The position numbers and the translations under genes were made by a program. Below the pieces are notes generated by a model, which did no database searches, was not told the DNA's origin, and saw only the letters and a program-made list of their open reading frames with translations. Positions 38,296 to 47,855 of a DNA stretch of 64,000 bases are shown here, in pieces (position 1 is the stretch's first letter; each line of letters begins with the position of its first letter). This stretch comes from Oceanobacter sp. 1_MG-2023 (GTDB lineage: Bacteria > Pseudomonadota > Gammaproteobacteria > Pseudomonadales > Oceanobacteraceae), in assembly GCF_030689025.1 (NCBI RefSeq), contig NZ_JAUYWA010000002.1, positions 1 to 64,000 of the forward strand. Reading direction: 5' to 3'.

Positions 38296-39330
38296 TCAGG
38301 GTTCTATTTCATGCAGATGGCGGCTTACAGACCACCAGGCACCTAACCAACCCAGCAACATCGCGCCAGACAACAAGACCAGAGCGGCATTGGCGGACAA
38401 GGGTTGCAGCTCAAAGGCAGAGCCATACAGGGCGGACAGTTCTGCCACCGGTTGTTTCAGCAACAGCCAGCAACCAATCAACATCAGCCAGGCCAGCAGT
38501 CCGCCCACCATGCCGTACCACAAGCCGGTATACAAAAAAGGCCGACGCACATAGGCGTCTGTGCCCCCCACCAGCTTGATCACCCGGATTTCATCCACCC
38601 GCGCGGCAATGGACAAGCGAATGGTGTTACCGACCACCAGCAAGATAGCCAAGGCCAGCATCACCCCCAACACCCAGATCAGGCGTTCGCCCAATGCAAT
38701 GATGGCCCGTAACCGCTCCAGCCAGGCCATATCCAGCTGTGCGCTATCGACGATATGGAAAGAGGTCAGCTGCTGCAGCAACTGTTGCAAGCGCTCCGCA
38801 GTCAGCCCCAACGGCGGCTCTACCAGAATCACCGCAGGCAACGGGTTTTCCGCCAACATGGCCAACGCATCCGCCAGGCCGCTGGCGGCACTGAATTGCG
38901 CCAGTGCCTGCTCGGCGCTGATGTATTCGGTGTCGACCACATCTTCCAGCCCTTCGATACGTTGCAGTAATGTCTGCCCTGCAGCCACACTGGCTTCTTG
39001 CTGTAAATACAGGGTAATACGGCCGGACTGCTGAAAATTTCCACTCAGCTGCTCAATATTGGTCAGAGACATCCACAATGCCCCCGGTAACGTCAAGGCA
39101 ATGGCAACCACCAGCCAGGTCAACAGGCTCGATGCCGGTCGTGCCAGCAAGGTCAGCAAGGTCTCTACCGCCACAAGCTGGTTATGAGCCAGCCAGGCGG
39201 TCGCCCGATGAACAAAACCAATACTTTGTGCCGAGGCTCCTGACGACGCTGAACGCGTGGGCTGAGCCGCAGATGCGGCGGAACGCGACGCCGCAACGGC
39301 GCCCCGTTTTTTATCCGGAGTGGTCGACAT
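38296..39330 (-). CDS. ftsX: Cell division protein FtsX
   Basis: FtsX is the permease-like partner of FtsE and controls periplasmic amidases during division. From ATG 39330 (GGGAGGCG before it) it has 344 residues. The N-terminal cytoplasmic stretch is Ala/Ser-rich (about 10-50). Four transmembrane helices follow (about 75-95, 215-240, 270-290 and 315-335), with the extracellular loop between the first two. The family motif VDEIRVIKLVGGTDAYVRRPF is present in the loop after helix 2. Overlaps ftsE by 20 bases. Confidence 0.95.
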   Translation of the reverse strand: MSTTPDKKRGAVAASRSAASAAQPTRSASSGASAQSIGFVHRATAWLAHNQLVAVETLLTLLARPASSLLTWLVVAIALTLPGALWMSLTNIEQLSGNFQQSGRITLYLQQEASVAAGQTLLQRIEGLEDVVDTEYISAEQALAQFSAASGLADALAMLAENPLPAVILVEPPLGLTAERLQQLLQQLTSFHIVDSAQLDMAWLERLRAIIALGERLIWVLGVMLALAILLVVGNTIRLSIAARVDEIRVIKLVGGTDAYVRRPFLYTGLWYGMVGGLLAWLMLIGCWLLLKQPVAELSALYGSAFELQPLSANAALVLLSGAMLLGWLGAWWSVSRHLHEIEP

Positions 39331-39994
39331 GCAAATCGCCTCCCATCTGACCATGATCAAGAATCAGGCGACGCTTGCCCATACGTTCAATCAGGGCAAT
39401 ATCGTGGGTGGCGATCAATACGGTGACCCCCACTTGCTGAAAGCGTACAAACAAATCCATGATTTCTGCTGACAGTTCCGGGTCAAGATTACCGGTTGGC
39501 TCATCAGCCAACAGCAGAGGGGGTTTGTTGACCACGGCGCGGGCAATACCCACCCGTTGCTGCTCTCCTCCAGACAATTCCACCGGATTGCGGCCTTCCA
39601 GATGCAGCAAGCCAACGGAATCCAGCGCTGCCCGTACCCGTCGGGCACAATCCAGTGGTGAATACCCGGCAATCTGCAGCGGCAACGCGACGTTATCGAA
39701 TACCGGACGATCAAACAGTAATTGGTGATTCTGGAATACCACGCCGACCTTACGGCGGTGATAAGGCACCTGTCCGGCCCGCAAGCGGTTCAGGTTCTGG
39801 CCATCCACAAACACCTGTCCCCGGGAAGGCCGCTCCATCAGCATCATCAGCTTCAGCAGTGTGCTTTTACCAGCGCCACTGTGGCCGGTCAGAAAAGCCA
39901 GCTCACCCCGTTCCAGCTCAAAGCTGACGCCGCTGAGCGCTTCCTTGCCCCCGGCGTAGCGTTTGCCCACCTGGTCAAAGCGAACCATGCTCAT
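39311..39994 (-). CDS. ftsE: Cell division ATP-binding protein FtsE
   Basis: The 227-residue ABC ATPase of the FtsEX complex has Walker [12 protein letters not shown], signature [14 protein letters not shown], Walker [14 protein letters not shown] and a switch His in IATHD. Its start lies 3 bases after the ftsY stop, with CGGAGAC inside the ftsY end. A second ATG at 39988 is possible. Confidence 0.97.
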   Translation of the reverse strand: MSMVRFDQVGKRYAGGKEALSGVSFELERGELAFLTGHSGAGKSTLLKLMMLMERPSRGQVFVDGQNLNRLRAGQVPYHRRKVGVVFQNHQLLFDRPVFDNVALPLQIAGYSPLDCARRVRAALDSVGLLHLEGRNPVELSGGEQQRVGIARAVVNKPPLLLADEPTGNLDPELSAEIMDLFVRFQQVGVTVLIATHDIALIERMGKRRLILDHGQMGGDLHVDHSG

Positions 39995-39997
39995 CGC

Positions 39998-41425
39998 TCA
40001 GTCTCCGCTGTTGTCGCGCTGGAACAGAGCATCGATAAATTGACCGGCATGAAACGGACGTAAGTCTTCAATGCCTTCACCGACACCGATAAACCGCACT
40101 GGAATACCAAACTGTTTCGCCAGGGCAAAAATCACCCCACCCTTGGCAGTGCCGTCCAGCTTGGTCAGCGTCAGGCCGGTCACGCCGACGGACTGCAGGA
40201 ATTGCCGGGTCTGGTTGATGGCATTCTGGCCAGTACCGGCATCCAGCACCAGCATGACTTCGTGAGGGGCTGCCGGATCAAGTTTTTTCATCACCCGAAC
40301 CACTTTTTCCAGCTCTTGCATCAGATTGTCCTTGTTGTGCAGACGTCCGGCAGTATCGGCAATCAGCACATCGACCTTACGGCTTTGCGCCGCCTGCAGT
40401 GCATCAAAAATCACTGAGGCGGAATCGGCTCCGGTATGTTGGGCAATCACCGGTACGTCGTTACGTTCACCCCATACCTGCAGTTGCTCAACCGCCGCGG
40501 CCCGGAAGGTATCGCCTGCAGCCAGCATCACGCTTTTGCCTTCATTCTGGAATTGGCGAGCCAATTTGCCAATCGTGGTGGTTTTACCCACACCATTGAT
40601 ACCCACCATCAGGATGACATAGGGTGCCGCCTGCGCCGTCACCAGCAGTGGTGCTTCCACCGGGGATAGTGCGCTTTTTAATTCATCAATCAGGGCGTCG
40701 TACAGCGCGTCGGAATCTTTCAGTTCCTTGCGGCTTACGCGGTCGGTCAGTCGCGACATGATATCTGCGGTGGCCTCTACACCAACATCCGCCATAATCA
40801 GCTGGGTTTCCAGCTCTTCCATCAGGTCGTCATCAATGGCTTTTTTGCCCAACAGCAAGTTCGCCAGCCCATCGGTCAGACTGCTGCGGGTGCGGCTGAG
40901 GCCAGCCTTGATGCGGGCGAAAAAGCCGGGTTTTGAGACTTTTTCTGGTGCTGCCGGTGTGGCTGGGGCGATGGGTTCGGAGTCGGGTTCAGGGGTTATA
41001 TCCACGACTGGCTCGATGGATGCTTCCACGACCGGCTCAGGTTCAAGAGCATCGTCAACAAGGCCGTCAACCTGGGCATCAACAGGAGTATGAACAGCAG
41101 GCTCCTCAGCCGCTGCCAAACCAGAGTCTGAGGCAAGATCGTTTGTTATCGGCGCTGCTTCATCCAGAGTATCTTCCAGCTCGGGAAAGGCAGACATCCC
41201 GGATGGGCTGTTATCCTCGACAGCCCAAATCGGCGGATGGTCAAGGTCATCCGATTCAATCGCATCGGTAGCGTCTACCTGTGGGGCATCGACCACACAG
41301 GCATCACTCTCTGGTCCGGCCTCTGCCGGGTCGGTTGTTACATCAGCACTGACTACCGCATCGGTCTCTGCCGGTGATTCGGTGGCTGGCTGGTTTTTCT
41401 TTTTGCGCTTAAAAAACTTAAACAT
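39998..41425 (-). CDS. ftsY: Signal recognition particle receptor FtsY
   Basis: FtsY is the membrane receptor for SRP-bound ribosomes. Starting at ATG 41425 (MFKFFKRKKKN, the usual basic N terminus) it has 475 residues. An acidic, Glu/Asp/Ala/Pro-rich A domain spans about 15-190, followed by the NG GTPase domain with GINGVGKTTTIGKLA, DTAGRLHNK and TKLDGTAKGG. The frame is open upstream to 41611 without support. First gene of ftsY-ftsE-ftsX, divergent from rsmD. Confidence 0.97.
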   Translation of the reverse strand: MFKFFKRKKKNQPATESPAETDAVVSADVTTDPAEAGPESDACVVDAPQVDATDAIESDDLDHPPIWAVEDNSPSGMSAFPELEDTLDEAAPITNDLASDSGLAAAEEPAVHTPVDAQVDGLVDDALEPEPVVEASIEPVVDITPEPDSEPIAPATPAAPEKVSKPGFFARIKAGLSRTRSSLTDGLANLLLGKKAIDDDLMEELETQLIMADVGVEATADIMSRLTDRVSRKELKDSDALYDALIDELKSALSPVEAPLLVTAQAAPYVILMVGINGVGKTTTIGKLARQFQNEGKSVMLAAGDTFRAAAVEQLQVWGERNDVPVIAQHTGADSASVIFDALQAAQSRKVDVLIADTAGRLHNKDNLMQELEKVVRVMKKLDPAAPHEVMLVLDAGTGQNAINQTRQFLQSVGVTGLTLTKLDGTAKGGVIFALAKQFGIPVRFIGVGEGIEDLRPFHAGQFIDALFQRDNSGD

Positions 41426-41583
41426 GGCGTTCACTGTCAGCGTGGCTGGGAGAATATGCCGGAAACGGCTGAAATAGGCGGCTATGCTACCACTATTCCT
41501 GTCTTTTGGATGTCCCGGGTTGCAAGTCCGATGTCGACATTCGGGCTGCGCTTGATACCATCCGCCGATACCCATGGTTATTG

Positions 41584-42147
41584 ATGAGATTCTGCGTGAG
41601 TAAGTTACCAACCCAACAACTGAGAATTATTGGTGGCGAATGGCGCTCCCGTCGACTGCGCTTTGTTGCGGTTGATGGTTTGCGTCCAACCATGGACCGG
41701 GTTCGTGAAACCATTTTTAACTGGCTACAGTTTGATGTCGAAGGCGCGCGGGTGCTGGATGCCTTTGCTGGCAGTGGTGCACTTGGTATCGAGGCGCTGT
41801 CTCGCGGAGCACGGGAGGTGGTATTTCTGGAAAAACACCCCAAGGTTGCGTTACAGATAAAGGATAATCTCAGCGTGTTAAACGCCCTGAATGCCCAGGT
41901 GTGGGCCGGTGATGCCCTGGCCTGGTTGCAACAAAACCCACAGCCTTTTGATCTGGTTTTCCTTGATCCACCGTTTGGCAAGCAGCTACTGCAACCAGCG
42001 ATTGATGCGCTGACGTTATTACCTGGCACCCTGGTCTATATCGAGCATGAAGCAGCGCTGCAACCAACCTGGCCCAGCCATTGGCAGGAACGCAAAAGCA
42101 AAACCACCAAGGAGTTCTGCTTTCGGTTGTTTATTGTCAGCGACTGA
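41584..42147 (+). CDS. rsmD: 16S rRNA (guanine-966-N2)-methyltransferase RsmD
   Basis: RsmD methylates G966 of 16S rRNA. The AdoMet loop VLDAFAGSGALGIEALSRGA and the catalytic motif DLVFLDPPFG are both present, as is RPTMDRVRETIFNWL. The start is uncertain: ATG 41584 (187 residues) is chosen, a GTG at 41596 fits the family N terminus equally well, and the frame opens at 41506. It diverges from ftsY, as in E. coli, and converges with parC with only 21 bases between. Confidence 0.94.
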   Translation: MRFCVSKLPTQQLRIIGGEWRSRRLRFVAVDGLRPTMDRVRETIFNWLQFDVEGARVLDAFAGSGALGIEALSRGAREVVFLEKHPKVALQIKDNLSVLNALNAQVWAGDALAWLQQNPQPFDLVFLDPPFGKQLLQPAIDALTLLPGTLVYIEHEAALQPTWPSHWQERKSKTTKEFCFRLFIVSD

Positions 42148-42168
42148 TTCGATTACTGACGATTGCTG

Positions 42169-44427
42169 TCAGCCCTGTGGCGACAGCAGCTCCAGTCGGT
42201 CAACGTTCTGGAAGCCGCGCGGCAGCTTGTTGCCTCGCCGTCCCCGCTCACCGAAATAATGCTCCAGGTCGCTGAATTTCATTTTCAGATGACGCTTGCC
42301 GGAGTAAACCAGCAAGGTATCGGTTGTTTGCAATGCCTGAACCGAGACCATCAGCTCCACACCTTCGGCCGCACTGGCAGCGCTGATATTAATCATCCGG
42401 TTGCCTTTGCCCTTGCTCAAGCGAGGCAGGTCGGCAGCCGGGAATACCAGCATACGGCCTTCGTTGGTCACCACGGCAATCCAGACCTCATCGCCGGCAG
42501 GCAATACACTTGGTGCCAATACCCGGGCATTGGCGGGCAAAGTGATCAGCGCCTTGCCCGCCTTGTTTTTGCTTTGCATATCCGCGAAGCGGGTAATAAA
42601 ACCATAACCGGCGTCACTACAGAGCAAGTATTCGCTGCTGTCTTGCCCCATGAGCATATGCTCAAACGTCGCCCCCGGGGGAGGATTCAAATGGCCGGTC
42701 AGTGGCTCTCCCTGACCGCGGGCACCAGGCAAGGTGTGAGCAATCAGGCTATAACTGCGGCCGGTATCATCCAGGAACACCACCGGCTCATTACTCTTGC
42801 CCGGAGTGGCCTGCAAAAAGGCATCCCCAGCCTTGTAGCTCAGCTTTGCCGCATCCACATCATGGCCTTTGGCCGCTCGTATCCAGCCTTTTTGTGACAA
42901 CACCACGGTGATCGGATCAGCGCTCAGTAATTCGGTCTCAGTCAATGCCCTGGCTTCGGCCCGTACAACCAGTGGTGAACGGCGATCGTCACCGTATCGC
43001 TCGGCATCGGCACTGATTTCTTTCTTGATCAGGGTTTTCAGGCGCCGTTCGGAACCCAGGGTTTTTTCCAGATACTGGCGTTCTTTTTCCAGTTCATCTT
43101 GCTCTCCCCGAATGTTCATTTCTTCGAGTTTGGCCAGATGCCGCAGTTTTAATTCCAGAATGGCTTCGGCCTGCTTGTCGGAAATACCAAAACGCGCCAT
43201 CAGCGCCGGTTTCGGCTGGTCTTCCTCACGGATAATCTCGATCACTTCGTCGATATTTAAAAAAGCGACCAACAAGCCTTCAAGGATGTGTAAACGGGCC
43301 AGCACCTTGTCGAGCCGGAACTGGAGACGGCGGCGCACGGTGTCGGTTCGGTAGGTCAGCCATTCGCTCAACATGGTGATCAGGTTTTTCACCTGCGGCC
43401 GTCCATCCAGACCAATCACATTCATATTGACGCGGTAGTTACGCTCCAGATCGGTGGTCGCAAACAGGTGAGTCATCAGCGCATCGGCCTCGACCTTGCG
43501 GGTGCGCGGTACAATCACCAGCCGGGTCGGGTTTTCATGATCAGACTCATCACGCAAATCGGCAACCATCGGCAGTTTTTTGGCCTGCATCTGGGCGGCA
43601 ATCTGTTCCATGATTTTGGAGCCGGATGCCTGGTGTGGCAAAGCGGTAATGACAATATCACCGTCTTCACGGGTGTAGACCGCCCGCATCTTGATACTGC
43701 CACGCCCACTGTGATAGAGCTTCTGCAGCTCCTCCCGAGGGGTGATGATTTCCGCTTCGGTCGGAAAATCCGGCCCTTGAACCAGCTGACAGATATCGTC
43801 ACTGGTGGCCCCCGGATGATCCAGCAAATGAATACAGGCACTGGCAACTTCACGAATATTATGTGGCGGAATATCCGTGGCCATCCCCACAGCAATACCG
43901 GTGGTGCCATTCAACAAAACATGGGGCAAACGAGCTGGCAAGGTGGTGGGTTCGTCCAGTGTGCCGTCAAAATTGGGTTGCCAGTTGACGGTCCCCTGTC
44001 CCAACTCGGACAACAGCACATCGGCAAAGGCCGATAATTTGGCTTCGGTATAACGCATGGCCGCGAAGGATTTGGGGTCATCCGGAGCTCCCCAGTTGCC
44101 CTGGCCATCCACCAGAGGGTAACGATAGGAAAAGGGCTGAGCCATCAGGACCATCGCTTCATAACAAGCGCTGTCACCATGGGGATGGTATTTGCCGAGC
44201 ACATCCCCCACGGTCCGGGCGGACTTTTTGTACTTGGCCGTGGCTTTCAGGCCCAGTTCGCTCATGGCATAGATAATACGACGCTGTACCGGTTTGAGTC
44301 CGTCTCCTACGTGAGGCAAGGCACGATCTAGGATGACGTACATGGAATAATTCAGGTAAGCGTTCTCGGTGTACTGGCGTAGAGACTGGCGTTCTACGCC
44401 ATCATCGGTATAGCTGATTTGCGTCAT
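42169..44427 (-). CDS. parC: DNA topoisomerase IV subunit A
   Basis: ParC cuts and rejoins DNA in the decatenating topoisomerase IV. The 752 residues include the catalytic tyrosine Y126 ([11 protein letters not shown]) and the quinolone-determining region [12 protein letters not shown], with the wild-type Ser86 and Glu90 (E. coli S80/E84). The C-terminal beta-pinwheel is degenerate, as is usual for ParC. The partner gene parE lies 14 kb to the right in the same orientation. Confidence 0.97.
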   Translation of the reverse strand: MTQISYTDDGVERQSLRQYTENAYLNYSMYVILDRALPHVGDGLKPVQRRIIYAMSELGLKATAKYKKSARTVGDVLGKYHPHGDSACYEAMVLMAQPFSYRYPLVDGQGNWGAPDDPKSFAAMRYTEAKLSAFADVLLSELGQGTVNWQPNFDGTLDEPTTLPARLPHVLLNGTTGIAVGMATDIPPHNIREVASACIHLLDHPGATSDDICQLVQGPDFPTEAEIITPREELQKLYHSGRGSIKMRAVYTREDGDIVITALPHQASGSKIMEQIAAQMQAKKLPMVADLRDESDHENPTRLVIVPRTRKVEADALMTHLFATTDLERNYRVNMNVIGLDGRPQVKNLITMLSEWLTYRTDTVRRRLQFRLDKVLARLHILEGLLVAFLNIDEVIEIIREEDQPKPALMARFGISDKQAEAILELKLRHLAKLEEMNIRGEQDELEKERQYLEKTLGSERRLKTLIKKEISADAERYGDDRRSPLVVRAEARALTETELLSADPITVVLSQKGWIRAAKGHDVDAAKLSYKAGDAFLQATPGKSNEPVVFLDDTGRSYSLIAHTLPGARGQGEPLTGHLNPPPGATFEHMLMGQDSSEYLLCSDAGYGFITRFADMQSKNKAGKALITLPANARVLAPSVLPAGDEVWIAVVTNEGRMLVFPAADLPRLSKGKGNRMINISAASAAEGVELMVSVQALQTTDTLLVYSGKRHLKMKFSDLEHYFGERGRRGNKLPRGFQNVDRLELLSPQG

Positions 44428-44482
44428 TGGTATCGGATACGGCTGGATTCAAGTGGACTGATTGTGACTGAGGCCCATCAGA

Positions 44483-46411
44483 TCAGCAATCATTCTCCGT
44501 GGTCATGCTGTCGTTTTCTGCCGCAGCCGGGGTAACACTAGCACCTGTGTTGTCACGGTAGCGAGCCAGAAAGTCGTCCCCGGACAATGGCTGACTAAAC
44601 AAAAAGCCCTGCACCCAGTCGCAACCCAGGCGCTGCAGTATCGCCGCTTGTGGCTGCGATTCGATGCCTTCAGCCACCACATGCAGGCCCAGGCTTTTGG
44701 CCATCAGGATAATCGCCCGAACGATTTCATAATCATTGATATCGTCGTTGATATTACGCACAAAGGATTGGTCGATTTTCAGTACCGTCACAGGCATCGA
44801 TTTCAGTTTGCTCAGTGAAGAATAACCCGTACCAAAATCATCGATCGAAAACTCGACTCCCTGATTACACAACAGGGTGATTTGGCGGCTGACTTCAGTA
44901 ATGCTGCTCATGATGGCCGTTTCGGTAATTTCCAGCTCCAGCCAGGCGGGGTTGAATGACATGGCATTCATCGATGCCATTAGCCGGTCGGCAAATCCGC
45001 TATTGATCTGAATGGCAGACACATTGATGGCTATCTTTTCCAGCCACAGGCCTTGCTCGCGCCAGTCCAGAAATTGTCGGCAGGCTTGTTCCACCGCCCA
45101 CTGTCCCATATCGTGAATCTGACCCGTGGTTTCCGCCATCGGGATAAATTCCAGCGGCGAGACACTGCCCAGCCGTGGATGCCGCCACCGCATCAATGCC
45201 TCAACCCGTCGTGGCTGTTTGTCCCCAAAACGGAATTGTGGCTGATACATCATCCCCAGCTGACCCAGATCGACAGCCTCACGCAAATCGTGATCCAGCA
45301 CCGAGCGCTCGTTCAGGGTTTCCAGCATGAATGCTTCATAGAAGCACAATGCCTTATGTCCTTGGGATTTGGCCTGATGCAAGGCGGCATCAGCATGACG
45401 AACCAGGGTGTCAAACTCATCGCCATCCTGTGGAAAACAGCTGATACCCACATGGCTGGAAAGTGACAGAGTATGGCCATTAAGTTCATAAGGTTCTGCA
45501 ATCACAGCCAACAACTGCGTCGCCTTGGCGACCAGGTTATCGTGACCGCCAAACTCTGGCAGTACGAGCAGAAATTCATCTCCGCCCATACGGGCACAAA
45601 GATCGGAATCTCTCAGATTGCTGCTAAAACGGCGCGCCACGTCCTGCAACAACAAATTACCGATATTGTAACCAAAGGTGTCATTGATCCCTTTCAAGCG
45701 GTCGAGATCAAAAAGCAGCAGCGCCAGGCTCCCTCCCTGACGCCGCGCCAGACGTAAGGCATAGTCAGCTTTTTTCGACAACAGCGTATGGTTAGGCAGG
45801 CCGGTAAGCGCATCATGATGCGCAACAAATTCCAGATTATTCTGAATCTTGCGCAGCTCGGTCACATCGCGGCTGACACCAAGCACCCCCAGACAGTGCC
45901 CTTGCGCATCAAAGAGCGGTGACTTGCTGATTTCCATCAACACTCGCTCTCCTCTGGATGACGTTACCCATTGCTCTCGGCGGTAGCGACAGCCCTGGTC
46001 AGACACTTCATCATCAGCGCACTGGCATTCCCAGGCCGGATCACCATCAAACAGCTCAATATCTGTTTTGCCTAGCAAGTCGGTCCCGATGGCTCCCATT
46101 GCCCGCTCGTTGGCATAACGGTATACGCCATCACGGTCTTTAAAAAAAATACCATCGGGCAGGCCATCAAAGATGGCTTGTAATACGCCACTGTGCTGCT
46201 GCAAATGCAACCGGTTAGAGTGCATCATCCAGGCTCGACAAATCGTCAAAACCACCACCACTAACACCCAGAAAACCAGCCAGTAACGAACTTCAGTGCC
46301 ATCCATAAAAGGCATAAGCAGAAGCGCTGTCACCATCGGCAACAGCATCAGCGAATGATAACTTTTCAGCCAGTCGAAATGACCTGCCCTACGAGATGAG
46401 GTGAGATGCAT
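44483..46411 (-). CDS. Membrane PAS-GGDEF-EAL c-di-GMP enzyme
   Basis: The 642-residue protein has two transmembrane helices (about 22-36 and 43-60), a PAS domain (about 75-185), a GGDEF domain with intact GGDEF at 276-280, and an EAL domain with EAL at 404-406 and DDFGTGYSSL further on. An RxxD product-inhibition site (RDSD, 267-270) precedes GGDEF by five residues. By motif both cyclase and phosphodiesterase should be active; which prevails cannot be told. It diverges from the envelope-machine cluster that begins at 47118, so it may control that cluster or merely sit beside it. Confidence 0.93.
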   Translation of the reverse strand: MHLTSSRRAGHFDWLKSYHSLMLLPMVTALLLMPFMDGTEVRYWLVFWVLVVVVLTICRAWMMHSNRLHLQQHSGVLQAIFDGLPDGIFFKDRDGVYRYANERAMGAIGTDLLGKTDIELFDGDPAWECQCADDEVSDQGCRYRREQWVTSSRGERVLMEISKSPLFDAQGHCLGVLGVSRDVTELRKIQNNLEFVAHHDALTGLPNHTLLSKKADYALRLARRQGGSLALLLFDLDRLKGINDTFGYNIGNLLLQDVARRFSSNLRDSDLCARMGGDEFLLVLPEFGGHDNLVAKATQLLAVIAEPYELNGHTLSLSSHVGISCFPQDGDEFDTLVRHADAALHQAKSQGHKALCFYEAFMLETLNERSVLDHDLREAVDLGQLGMMYQPQFRFGDKQPRRVEALMRWRHPRLGSVSPLEFIPMAETTGQIHDMGQWAVEQACRQFLDWREQGLWLEKIAINVSAIQINSGFADRLMASMNAMSFNPAWLELEITETAIMSSITEVSRQITLLCNQGVEFSIDDFGTGYSSLSKLKSMPVTVLKIDQSFVRNINDDINDYEIVRAIILMAKSLGLHVVAEGIESQPQAAILQRLGCDWVQGFLFSQPLSGDDFLARYRDNTGASVTPAAAENDSMTTENDC

Positions 46412-46770
46412 CCATTGTCCCGCTAAAGAAGTCTGTAAAACCGATTCCTGTCGGAACCCTGTGAAGGCATCATATCCTGCATAGTGTTAACTTATGTAAC
46501 TCTATCTCCCCAATTGACCGGTTAGCGAACTGTGATCAGAATGTCAGCAGTCGCCTGTCAGCTGCCTGAAACATCGAAGTAACCAGAAAAATTCCCTTGA
46601 TCAAATCGGAATCAATTCACAATCTGTAAATTTTTTTTATCCTGACGGTGGTTACAAACGCCGGGGAAAGTGCGGATAACAGGCAACTTTATTGCTTATA
46701 TTCAACATGCTTGGTCGATTTGCTAACAATCCAAAGGCACAGTATTAGCAAGAAGCCTCGGTCTGAATAG

Positions 46771-46790
46771 GGCTCAATGATGATTGAGCC
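46771..46790. other. Perfect 8-bp hairpin in the gene-free region
   Basis: GGCTCAAT (46771-46778), loop GATG, ATTGAGCC (46783-46790). No T tract follows on the plus strand. It could be a protein-binding palindrome or part of a small RNA. Confidence 0.45.
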
Positions 46791-47029
46791 ATATCTTCCC
46801 TGCAGATGACGCAATACCGCCATTCCTGCGCACAAACAGAGTGGTTATACCTGTTCGCCATGTCGGACAATCACTCAGGCCCCTTCTATTTATTATCGAA
46901 CTGACATAAAACCGTCCAAATAGACTGTTATTCTCGTCGCTTCGTCATAAGCCAGCGATCAGTACCATACCGACGAAGTGCGCAAAAGATGTCGGAATTA
47001 ACGTGATGTAACATAATTGATACACTGTG

Positions 47030-47058
47030 TTGACGAGCACTGAGCGGCTAAGCATACT
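47030..47058 (+). promoter_or_regulatory. Candidate promoter of the envelope-machine cluster
   Basis: TTGACG (47030-47035) is followed by a 17-base spacer and CATACT (47053-47058), 60 bases before the first start codon of the cluster. Five of six -35 and four of six -10 positions match. Confidence 0.5.
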
Positions 47059-47117
47059 GCCCGCCGTTGTGCCACAGCCACGAATACTGGTAACTCACAC
47101 AAGGAACTGGTGCCGAC

Positions 47118-47855
47118 ATGCAGGCGAATCCGGAAACAAAGCAACGTTCGACAGACTATTTAGTCGGCAGACTGCTCACGCTGATCAAGGCTATGGCACT
47201 GAGTGTCGGTCTTGTTTCTGTTGCGACCGCAGCGCCCATTCAGCTGCGCATGGGGCCGGCCGATACTTATCCCGTGACGACGGATGTACCGTCGGATACC
47301 GCACTGATTCCCCTGAAGCGCCAGCTCAACTGGCTATACGTACAGGCAGGTGAATATCACGGTTGGATCAGTGTTGAATCACTCGACGCATTGCCAGAAA
47401 ATATCAAACGACTTGAACCACTGCAGTTTCTTGATCACAGTGACGACAACAACCCGCAGTTTGAAGTGGCCGCAACATCTGAAACCGCTCTGACTCTGGG
47501 AGCCAACTTCACTCTGTTTGATCAGGCTGCAGCGGTACGTATAACCCGTTCCACCGACACAAATGACGACTGGTACTCAGTGGAAGCAGGCAAGCGCTTC
47601 CCTTTTGCAGAGAACGGCCGCTGGTCATGGGATGGGTATTTGGGAGTTGGCATTGGCAAGAGTTCCGGCGGTTCGACCCGCTGGGATGATGATGGGGACG
47701 ACACAACTGTGCCGGTACTGTCAGCCACGACCGACATCAACTGGAATATAGCTTACAACGTCAGCATCGGCGGCCGGGTTCAGGTCCAGCAAGCCTTGTC
47801 TGGCAATAGTGCAAATCACGGAGCGTTGGCCCTAGTATGGAAAATTCGTTTCTGA
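47118..47855 (+). CDS. SH3-like plus barrel outer-membrane protein, first gene of the Glt/Nfs-like cluster
   Basis: The 245-residue protein has an N-terminal export signal (hydrophobic to about residue 38, ATAA cut), a bacterial SH3-like domain (about 40-95, APIQLRMGPADTYPVTTDVP and LYVQAGEYHGWIS) and a C-terminal part (about 110-245) of amphipathic strands ending in IRF, typical of a small barrel. This combination resembles a GltB/NfsB-type protein, but the assignment is by context. ATG 47193 is an alternative start. It overlaps the next gene by 19 bases. Confidence 0.72.
   Translation: MQANPETKQRSTDYLVGRLLTLIKAMALSVGLVSVATAAPIQLRMGPADTYPVTTDVPSDTALIPLKRQLNWLYVQAGEYHGWISVESLDALPENIKRLEPLQFLDHSDDNNPQFEVAATSETALTLGANFTLFDQAAAVRITRSTDTNDDWYSVEAGKRFPFAENGRWSWDGYLGVGIGKSSGGSTRWDDDGDDTTVPVLSATTDINWNIAYNVSIGGRVQVQQALSGNSANHGALALVWKIRF

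Larger units (their letters stand above)
46412..47117. other. 706-base gene-free region upstream of the envelope-machine cluster
   Basis: I found no credible ORF or RNA gene. It is AT-rich in parts. It holds the hairpin at 46771-46790 and the candidate promoter at 47030-47058. Its length is unusual for this gene-dense window and leaves room for several regulatory sites or a small RNA. Confidence 0.6.

Noticed and set aside
43010..43330. Possible quinolone-resistance change in parC
   Set aside because: The relevant region, [12 protein letters not shown] near 44155-44190, is wild type (Ser86, Glu90). No resistance substitution was seen at these sites.
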